A stretch of 5,068 bases of DNA. It comes from Thermohalobaculum sp039817245. Its GTDB lineage: Bacteria > Pseudomonadota > Alphaproteobacteria > Rhodobacterales > Rhodobacteraceae. A program made the position numbers and the translations under genes. Below the pieces are notes generated by a model. It saw nothing but the letters and a program-made list of their open reading frames with translations. It was not told the DNA's origin and did not search any database. The stretch's first letter is position 1, and each line of letters starts with the position of its first letter. The stretch is taken from positions 1 to 5,068 of the forward strand of contig JBCBWF010000366.1 of NCBI GenBank assembly GCA_039817245.1, read 5' to 3'. This document shows positions 1 through 4,389 of this stretch, in pieces.

Positions 1-105
1 CCCGTTCAGGGCCTTCTCGATCATGTCGCTCAGCTTGGCGCCGATCGGGGCGGAAGGCGGGATGCCTGGGCGAACCGTGGCGTCTTCGGTGGTCTCTGCG
101 CTCAT
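1..105 (-). CDS. Hypothetical protein, N-terminal 35 residues only (runs off left edge)
   Basis: An open frame starts with ATG at 105-103 and is still open at base 1, so only the N-terminus is visible. A good Shine-Dalgarno sequence (AAGGAG) lies about 7 bases before the ATG and supports the start. The peptide begins MSAETTEDATVRPG and ends near KLSDMIEKALNG. It is polar, proline-containing and likely flexible at first, then possibly helical, with no signal peptide or membrane segment in the visible part. The gene follows the DUF2333 gene on the same strand with a 43-base gap and no terminator hairpin between them, so it is probably the third gene of that operon. I do not recognise the family and assign no function. 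Confidence 0.72.
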   Translation of the reverse strand, partial: MSAETTEDATVRPGIPPSAPIGAKLSDMIEKALNG

Positions 106-148
106 GGTCGTCTCCTTTCTCTTCTGGCTCGTGCGGCCTCAGCCCTGC

Positions 149-1123
149 TCAGCCCTGGGCCACGGCCATCACGTCGCGCAGCTGGGTCTTGGCACGCAGC
201 GCGAAGAAGCCGAGTTCGGCCACATGGCTCGGCACGATCATCGAGCCCGGGGGGCTGTTGGTGATGATCAGCGGCCGCATCGCAGCGGCGTTCTCGAAGC
301 TCGTAATCATCCGCGACCAGACCATCCCGAGGCCCTCGCGCTCGATCACGGCGGCGAAATCCGCCTCCAGCGCCTTCAGCAGCATGGTGTAGGCGTAGAG
401 CCGGCCCTTGGTGGTGTAGAACACCTCGTTCGAGGTGGCCCGGACCACCTCGCCGGCGGCGACACGCTCCACATGGCCCGCCAGCACGTTGATCTGCGAC
501 GAGATATCCGCCTCGATCCGGCTGAGGGTGGCATGGAGATTGTCGTCGCGCGGGTCGAACACGGCCTGACCGGACGCGATCCGCGCATTATACTTAGCGA
601 GCGCGCGGGCGGCCGAGAGGTACTGCTCCTCGCTGGTCACCACCGGCGTCCAGGTCTTCTCGAAGTCGAACACCCAGACATCGCCCGGGAACCGCAGGAG
701 CCCAGCGGCGCGGTCGAGATCGGGGTCCACCGCCGTCGAGCCGCGCACCCGGCCGAGCGAGTCCGCCAGCTCGAAGGCGAAGCGGCTGAGGCCGTAGATG
801 ATGCCCTGCTGGTAGTCCTGCATGTTCGGCAGCCAGGCCCCGGGCATGAAGTCCGGCTCGTTCGAGACCCAGGCATACTCCTCGACCTCACGCTCGATGA
901 GAGCGACGGTCATGTCCACGCTGGCGAGCCCGCCTTCGGTCTGTACCGCCGGCACGAAGTCCAGCCGGTCGTCGATCCGCTCGGTCAGCATCATGCCGCC
1001 GAGGATGTAGGCGCCCACCAGATTGGCGCTGACGAGTGCAGCGCCGAGCGCGCCCTTCGCCATGCGGGCCGACAGCTGGAGGGGCCAGCTGCCGGTGGCG
1101 GAGGGCTCGGCCGAGACGCTCAC
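149..1123 (-). CDS. DUF2333 family membrane protein
   Basis: A 324-residue protein matching what I know of the DUF2333 family (PF10095), whose function is uncharacterised. One hydrophobic segment near residues 22-46 suggests an N-terminal membrane anchor with the rest on one side, probably periplasmic. The family core is clear at about 85-136: W-x-x-N-x-P-x-F-x-P, then NMQDYQQGIIYGLSRF, then ELADSLGRVRGS and VDPDL. Later blocks include TSEEQY (163-168), DNLHATLSRIEADI (194-207) and a FYTTKGRLYAYTMLLKALEADF helix region (225-246). The start is GTG at 1123-1121. It overlaps the TGA of the upstream gene by four bases (GTGA), indicating translational coupling. Length is near the usual family size and the frame is intact. 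Its operon faces the ECF sigma operon and may be driven by a matching ECF-type promoter at 1576-1603. Family assignment is from recalled motifs; the role in envelope stress is inference. Confidence 0.87.
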   Translation of the reverse strand: MSVSAEPSATGSWPLQLSARMAKGALGAALVSANLVGAYILGGMMLTERIDDRLDFVPAVQTEGGLASVDMTVALIEREVEEYAWVSNEPDFMPGAWLPNMQDYQQGIIYGLSRFAFELADSLGRVRGSTAVDPDLDRAAGLLRFPGDVWVFDFEKTWTPVVTSEEQYLSAARALAKYNARIASGQAVFDPRDDNLHATLSRIEADISSQINVLAGHVERVAAGEVVRATSNEVFYTTKGRLYAYTMLLKALEADFAAVIEREGLGMVWSRMITSFENAAAMRPLIITNSPPGSMIVPSHVAELGFFALRAKTQLRDVMAVAQG

Positions 1124-1518
1124 GCGGCCTCCGAGACCGGGCGGCTCTCAGGGGTGGCCGCGGCGACGGCCGGGGTCTCGGCAGGGGCGTCTGCCGGCTG
1201 CGGCGCGCTCAGCCGCGGCGTCTCCGGCGCGGCGCCGAGCGCCAGCGTCGGCTGGGCGCGGTCCTCGAACACGCAGGTCTCGACGAAGCGGTAGATCTGG
1301 TCGCGCTTCAGGCCCAGCAGGGCGAGCTGGCGGTTGTTCAGCCGGTTCAGCGAGTCGTGGATGCGGTCGAAATCGCGGTCCTGGCGGTTGATCTCGATGG
1401 CGCGACCGACGCGCTCGGCCAGAGCGCGCACGGCTTCCATGGCGTCGGCGAAACGCTCGCGCAGAACGGAGGAGCGCTCGTAGTCCTGCGGCATCGGGTC
1501 GGTGGTCACACTGGTCAT
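1120..1518 (-). CDS. Small DUF1127-like protein with Ala/Pro-rich tail
   Basis: A 132-residue protein, first gene of the minus-strand unit. It starts with ATG at 1518-1516, preceded by a purine-rich AGAGAGG at about 7 bases. Residues 15-48 look helical and charged. Residues 50-80 (DRIHDSLNRLNNRQLALLGL followed by KRDQIYRFVE) resemble the short DUF1127/YjiS-type motif, in which a run like L-x-x-L-x-[DN]-[RH]-x-L-x-D-I-G-L is followed by R-x-D-I. The resemblance is by eye and imperfect: ALLGL stands where DIGL is usual, so this is a tentative link. From about residue 88 to the end the chain is rich in Ala, Pro and Glu and probably disordered. There is no membrane segment. Small DUF1127 proteins are often stress-induced in alphaproteobacteria and some act on RNA. 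That would fit ECF control here but is inference. The stop overlaps the GTG of the DUF2333 gene. Confidence 0.8.
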   Translation of the reverse strand: MTSVTTDPMPQDYERSSVLRERFADAMEAVRALAERVGRAIEINRQDRDFDRIHDSLNRLNNRQLALLGLKRDQIYRFVETCVFEDRAQPTLALGAAPETPRLSAPQPADAPAETPAVAAATPESRPVSEAA

Positions 1519-1575
1519 GGATCAGCCTCTCTCTTCTCGGGTGTCAGCGGGTCTTCAACCCCGCTCGCAAAGGTT

Positions 1576-1603
1576 GAGACGATCGACCCCCGACCATCGT
1601 CCC
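1576..1603 (-). promoter_or_regulatory. Putative ECF-type promoter for the DUF1127-like/DUF2333 operon
   Basis: Read on the minus strand, GGGAC (1603-1599) is followed by exactly 17 bases and then CGTCTC (1581-1576) and AACC. The element has the layout of an ECF promoter, with a purine-rich -35 containing GGA and a CGTC core at -10. It matches the plus-strand element at 1706-1733 in both boxes and in spacing. A start of transcription about 6-8 bases beyond the -10 would give a leader of roughly 50 bases before the ATG at 1518. A run of eight A residues (minus-strand sense, 1623-1616) lies just upstream of the -35 and could act as an UP element. No transcription data support this; it rests on the paired motif. 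Confidence 0.5.
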
Positions 1604-1705
1604 GCGTATCCGAACTTTTTTTTCGGCGGCCGGTGCGACGTCGAGGTTTCGTCTGGTGGGCTGGCATGGGCCGGCAACGCGCTTATGTGCCCCGCAAATT
1701 TTGTT

Positions 1706-1733
1706 GGGATGAAAACCCGGGCACGCGCGTCTC
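1706..1733 (+). promoter_or_regulatory. Putative autoregulatory ECF-type promoter of the sigma/anti-sigma operon
   Basis: GGGAT (1706-1710), a 17-base spacer and CGTCTC (1728-1733) followed by A lie upstream of the sigma gene. The spacing and the CGTC core are typical of promoters used by ECF sigma factors, many of which activate their own operon. The upstream AAATTTTGTT tract abuts the -35 and may serve as an UP element. Transcription would start near 1740, leaving a leader of about 38 bases. The element is supported by the matching copy on the opposite strand at 1576-1603. Sigma-factor specificity cannot be proved from sequence. Confidence 0.52.
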
Positions 1734-1766
1734 ACTCCTTGGTCGCCGGGTTTTTGCGCCGGCGCG

Positions 1767-1772
1767 AAGGGG
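1767..1772 (+). promoter_or_regulatory. Ribosome binding site fixing the sigma factor start
   Basis: AAGGGG lies five bases before the ATG at 1778. It decides between this ATG and longer in-frame versions that begin as far upstream as 1502. Those would translate the promoter region and add residues unlike any sigma factor. A 6-bp hairpin (CGCCGG 1744-1749 with CCGGCG 1759-1764) ends two bases before it. Confidence 0.65.
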
Positions 1773-1777
1773 AACGG

Positions 1778-2326
1778 ATGTTCGGACGGAGGCGGAGCGC
1801 ACATGTTCTCGAGGCCGAGATACCGAAGCTCAAGCGGCTCGCGCGCATGCTTACGCGCAACGCTGCGGAGGCGGACGATCTCGTGCAGGAGACCCTCCTG
1901 CGCGCGCTTCGCAGCCTCGACGGGTTTCGCGGCGGGTCCTCGCTGCGCACCTGGCTCTCGCAGATCCTCATCAATCTGCACCGTTCCGGCCGGCGCCAGG
2001 AGGCGCGCAGGCGCGAGCTCCTCGAGGAGCGCGGGCCCGATGAAGACCGCGTCGCTCCGAGCCAGGAGCACGCCATGGAGCTGGAGCAGACGCTCGAAGC
2101 GCTGCAGCGGCTTCCCGACGAGCAGCGCGAGGCGATCGCGCTCGTGGCCCTCGGCGGCACCAGCTACGCCGAGGCTGCCGAGGTGCTGGGCGTGAAGCTC
2201 GGAACTCTGATGTCGCGCATCGCGCGCGGCCGGGCGGCCATGCGCGCGGCGCTGGACGGGACGGAAGATCTGAACATGCGCCGGGACGCGAAACGCGCCG
2301 GCGCTGCCAGGGGAGCGACGGTATGA
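1778..2326 (+). CDS. ECF-family RNA polymerase sigma factor
   Basis: A 182-residue sigma-70 family protein of the extracytoplasmic function class, with the two usual domains and no sigma-1 or sigma-3 region. Sigma-2 spans about residues 14-75. It contains the core-binding EADDLVQETLLRAL stretch (31-44) and the -10 recognition part with F-R-G-G-S-S-L-R-T-W-L followed by ILINLHRSGRR. Sigma-4 spans about 99-150: RLPDEQREAIALVALGGTSY, then a helix-turn-helix of the form AEAAEVLGVKLGTLMSRIARGR that should read the -35 box. A basic tail of about 30 residues follows. The sigma-2 start lies only about a dozen residues from the chosen ATG, as expected. The stop overlaps the anti-sigma start (ATGA), so the two are cotranslated. 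It resembles EcfG-like proteins in parts. However, I see no NepR or PhyR nearby and the partner is a membrane anti-sigma factor, so general stress EcfG is unlikely. Exact ECF group not determined. Confidence 0.93.
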   Translation: MFGRRRSAHVLEAEIPKLKRLARMLTRNAAEADDLVQETLLRALRSLDGFRGGSSLRTWLSQILINLHRSGRRQEARRRELLEERGPDEDRVAPSQEHAMELEQTLEALQRLPDEQREAIALVALGGTSYAEAAEVLGVKLGTLMSRIARGRAAMRAALDGTEDLNMRRDAKRAGAARGATV

Positions 2327-3219
2327 CGGATTTGAAGGGTGGATCGTCGAGGATCGTGACGGATGCGGAGCTGCATGCGTTCTGCGACGGCGAGCTCGAC
2401 GAGGCGGAGAGCGCGCGGGTCGCCGCGGCGCTGGAGGCGGACGGCGTGCTGCGCGCGCGGATGTCGAACATTCTCTCCGATGCGGCACGGCTCGCGGAGG
2501 CCTCCGAGCCCGAGCGCGACGATCCGGCGACGGAAGCGCTCGCGGCCAAGCTCGGCGCGGCGCTCGACCGCAAGCAGCGCCGCCAGAGCGCGCTGCGCTT
2601 TGCGGGCGGTGGCGTGACGCTGGCGGCCGTCGCGGCGGCGGGCTGGTTCGGCCACGCGCTCCTCGCCAAGCCGCTCGCCGGCAAGCTCCGGCCGGGCGAT
2701 CCGGGCGTTATCCTGGCTACGGCGCAGCCGCAGCCGATCCCGCGCGGCCAGGTGCCGGGCTTCGTGGCCGATGCGGCCGGCGCCCACGCCGTCTTCGCGC
2801 CGGACACGTTCCACCCGGTGGAGTTCACCGCGTCGGACGAGGCGACGATGGCGAGCTGGTTCTCCTCGCATCTGGGCGACTCCGCGATCATTCCGCATCT
2901 CGAGGAGCTCGGCTTCGATCTCGTCGGCGGCCGGCTCCTCGGCGGCGCCGAGGGCCCGATGGCGCAGGTGCTCTACGAGAACGATCGCGGCGACCGGGTC
3001 AGCCTTGTCTACGGCAAGCAGATCGTGCCCGGCGGCGCGGATCTGCGGCTGGTCCATGTGGGCAAGAGCTATGCGAGCTACTGGCAGGACGGCGGCTTCT
3101 CCTGGGCCGTGGTCGAGGACAGCCCCGGCGCCGATGTGAGCAGCGTGGCGACGCATATCGCACGGATCACGCGGAACCTCGGCACCAGCAGCGGATCGGC
3201 GACCGATTTCGGGAAGTGA
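2323..3219 (+). CDS. Membrane-anchored anti-sigma factor of the RsiW-like type
   Basis: A 298-residue one-pass membrane protein that should hold the ECF sigma factor inactive at the inner membrane. The cytoplasmic N-terminus (1-90) carries the usual opening of this family, D-A-E-L-H-A-F-C-D-G-E-L-D (14-26), then a helical Ala/Glu/Arg-rich stretch. A membrane segment follows at about 93-115, and the remainder (116-298) should be periplasmic. The periplasmic part shows blocks common in this family: FHPVEFTASDEA (163-174), LEELGFDLVGGRLLGG (193-208), GPMAQVLYEND (211-221) and SYWQDGGFSWAVVED (252-266). The zinc anti-sigma signature H-x3-C-x2-C is absent; only one His (18) and one Cys (21) occur there, so it is not a ZAS-type redox switch. 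ATG at 2323 overlaps the sigma stop by four bases and has GGGGAG about eight bases upstream. The signal sensed and the protease route are unknown. Confidence 0.9.
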   Translation: MTDLKGGSSRIVTDAELHAFCDGELDEAESARVAAALEADGVLRARMSNILSDAARLAEASEPERDDPATEALAAKLGAALDRKQRRQSALRFAGGGVTLAAVAAAGWFGHALLAKPLAGKLRPGDPGVILATAQPQPIPRGQVPGFVADAAGAHAVFAPDTFHPVEFTASDEATMASWFSSHLGDSAIIPHLEELGFDLVGGRLLGGAEGPMAQVLYENDRGDRVSLVYGKQIVPGGADLRLVHVGKSYASYWQDGGFSWAVVEDSPGADVSSVATHIARITRNLGTSSGSATDFGK

Positions 3220-3240
3220 CGGCGACGCGAGTCGGGAAGA

Positions 3241-3270
3241 AGAAAGGGGGCCAATCGGCCCCCTTATTTG
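3241..3270. terminator. Bidirectional intrinsic terminator between convergent operons
   Basis: GGGGGCC (3246-3252) and GGCCCCC (3257-3263) form a perfect 7-bp GC stem with an AATC loop. On the plus strand TTATTTG follows; on the minus strand TTTCTTCTT follows. It can therefore end both the anti-sigma transcript (stop at 3219) and the antiporter transcript. The mrpG TAA (3266-3264) directly abuts the stem. The T tracts are interrupted, so efficiency may be moderate. Confidence 0.85.
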
Positions 3271-3614
3271 TATCCGCGGCGCTCGTCGATCACGGTTCTT
3301 GGCGAGAGGGGCGCGCGGGCGATATAGGCCGCCCGCCCGATCATATGGGCGGCCACGGGGGCCGTGAGCAGCAGGAAGATCATCGCGCCGAGCGCGCGCG
3401 CCGCGGCCCAGCCCGAGTCGAACCCGATCGCCGCGCCGAGCATGATCAGCCCGGCCCCGAGCGTGCCCGCCTTGGTGGAGGCGTGCATGCGCATGAACAC
3501 GTCCTGCATGCGCAGGAGCCCGATGGCCGCGATCAGCGCGAAGCCCGCGCCGAGCAGCAGGACGGAGGCGGCGATGATCTCCGCCAGGGTGCCGGTGGCC
3601 AACGCCTCGGTCAT
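3264..3614 (-). CDS. mrpG: Na+/H+ antiporter subunit G (MrpG/MnhG/PhaG)
   Basis: A 116-residue membrane protein, the last subunit of a Mrp-type cation/proton antiporter in the inner membrane. Three hydrophobic segments lie at about 11-34, 47-66 and 69-92, the usual topology for subunit G. The family signature is at 32-51: GLLRMQDVF then MRMHASTKAGT, corresponding to the common G-L-x-R-x-P-D-x-x-x-R-x-H-A-x-T-K. The usual Pro is Gln here. A short basic cytoplasmic tail ends in ERRGYK. ATG at 3614 is chosen because it overlaps the mrpF stop (ATGA), has GGAGGAG five bases upstream, and gives the family's normal length; longer upstream in-frame starts read through mrpF in a wrong frame. It is the promoter-distal gene, followed at once by the terminator. 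Confidence 0.93.
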   Translation of the reverse strand: MTEALATGTLAEIIAASVLLLGAGFALIAAIGLLRMQDVFMRMHASTKAGTLGAGLIMLGAAIGFDSGWAAARALGAMIFLLLTAPVAAHMIGRAAYIARAPLSPRTVIDERRGYK

Positions 3615-3919
3615 GCCCGCTCCTCCGCGCCGGTGGCGTGGTGCCCGTTGGCCGCGTGACGGCGCATGATGAAGCGCGCGAAGGCCAGCGTGGCGAGAAA
3701 GCCCGCGAGCGCGAGCACCAGGGCCACGTCGAGATAGGCCTCCACTCCGGTTGCCAGCGCGCGCAGGCCCGCGAAGGCCACGGTCAGCACCGAGAGCATG
3801 TCGATGGCCACCGCGCGGTCCGCGACGGTGGGGCCGAGGATCAGGCGCAGCAGGGTCAGGCCGGCCGCGGCCAGCAGGATCCAGCTCGCGAGATCCGCGG
3901 CCTGGGGGATCAGGGTCAT
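3611..3919 (-). CDS. mrpF: Na+/H+ antiporter subunit F (MrpF/MnhF/PhaF)
   Basis: A 102-residue protein with three predicted membrane helices (about 8-28, 36-56, 61-84), typical of subunit F. The diagnostic motif GPTVADRAVAIDML lies at 29-42 between the first two helices. Its ADR and second Asp match the conserved family residues. A His-rich hydrophilic tail follows the last helix (about 85-102). In the complex the small subunits E, F and G pack with the large A and D subunits and are needed for antiport activity. ATG at 3919 overlaps the mrpE stop by four bases and is preceded by GGAGG at about seven bases. The stop overlaps mrpG in the same way, so the subunits are likely made in balanced amounts by translational coupling. 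Confidence 0.94.
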   Translation of the reverse strand: MTLIPQAADLASWILLAAAGLTLLRLILGPTVADRAVAIDMLSVLTVAFAGLRALATGVEAYLDVALVLALAGFLATLAFARFIMRRHAANGHHATGAEERA

Positions 3920-4389
3920 GAAAGCGCCTCCAGCACGGGGTCTTCGAGGGTCGTGCGGATCTCCTCGCGCAGCGCGTCCGGATCATCCGCGAACATGGCG
4001 TGGACGTAGAGCGTGCGCTCGTCGTCCGTGAGGTCGAGGCTGAGCGTGCCCGGTGTCAGCGTCACGAGGCTGGAGAGGACCAGCAGGGCCGTCTCCCCCT
4101 CGGCGCGCAGCGGCACCGCGACGATGCCGGGCCGGCTGCGCGGCACGGGGCTCAGCACGTCGCGCGCCACCCGCAGCGAGGAGAGCAGGAGTTCGCGCAC
4201 GAAGACGAGCCCCAGCCGCACCAGCCGCGGCATGCGCAGGAAGTAGCCGTCGTCCGGGAAGAGCGGGCGCACCACCCAGAGCGCGACGAAGCCGAGCACG
4301 AAGCCGATGGCCAGGCTCGTGGCCGACCAGTCGCCGGCCAGCGCCGCCCAGGCCCCGGCCAGGAGCAGGTTGATCGCGAAGATGTTCAC
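3916..4389 (-). CDS. mrpE: Na+/H+ antiporter subunit E (MrpE/MnhE/PhaE)
   Basis: A 157-residue subunit E. The N-terminus is hydrophobic, with membrane segments at about 3-19 and 24-42. A further amphipathic or membrane stretch lies at 57-75, and a soluble C-terminal domain follows. That domain contains the family hallmark T-P-G-T-L-S-L-D-L (112-120) followed by ERTLYVHAMF (124-133). The start is GTG at 4389-4387: it overlaps the mrpD TGA (GTGA), has AGGAG seven bases upstream, and gives the N-terminus MNIFAINLLL expected for the family. A longer version starting at 4542 lies inside mrpD in another frame and has no membrane-like N-terminus. Order D-E-F-G matches canonical Mrp operons. Frame intact, normal length. 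Confidence 0.94.
   Translation of the reverse strand: MNIFAINLLLAGAWAALAGDWSATSLAIGFVLGFVALWVVRPLFPDDGYFLRMPRLVRLGLVFVRELLLSSLRVARDVLSPVPRSRPGIVAVPLRAEGETALLVLSSLVTLTPGTLSLDLTDDERTLYVHAMFADDPDALREEIRTTLEDPVLEALS

Larger units (their letters stand above)
1519..1777. other. Divergent intergenic regulatory region
   Basis: These 259 bases separate the start of the DUF1127-like gene from the start of the ECF sigma gene. They are visibly richer in A/T tracts than the flanking genes, with T8 at 1616-1623 and AAATTTTGTT at 1696-1705. I see no convincing gene in them. They hold two opposed promoter-like elements with the same boxes and spacing (1576-1603 minus, 1706-1733 plus). Each predicted leader also has a small hairpin: 1546-1565 on the minus side, and 1744-1764 just before the sigma gene's ribosome binding site. 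The region between the promoters (about 1604-1705) has no obvious operator repeat. Confidence 0.75.

Noticed and set aside
23..1294. 423-codon plus-strand open frame
   Set aside because: It is antisense to the DUF2333 and DUF1127-like genes; the product is His/Arg/Gly-rich with no family resemblance, a common shadow in GC-rich DNA. The minus-strand frames show clear family motifs and coupled starts.
1578..1601. GACGAT...ATCGTC inverted repeat as a repressor operator
   Set aside because: Only 6-bp arms separated by 12 bases, overlapping the predicted minus-strand promoter boxes; chance occurrence is likely and no regulator other than the sigma pair is nearby.
1502..1777. Longer in-frame start for the sigma factor
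   Set aside because: It would translate the promoter region and add residues with no sigma-factor character; the ATG at 1778 has a strong ribosome binding site and the expected distance to sigma-2.
2164..3156. 330-codon minus-strand open frame opposite the anti-sigma gene
   Set aside because: Arg/Ala/His-rich shadow of the anti-sigma factor gene, which is coupled to the sigma factor and has recognisable family blocks.
1778..3219. General stress response EcfG/NepR locus
   Set aside because: The partner is a 298-residue membrane anti-sigma factor, not a short soluble NepR, and no PhyR-like response regulator or HWE kinase is visible.
3615..3986. N-terminal extension of mrpG
   Set aside because: The extension is Arg/Pro/Gly-rich sequence from another frame of mrpF; the ATG at 3614 overlaps the mrpF stop, has a strong ribosome binding site and gives the normal family length.
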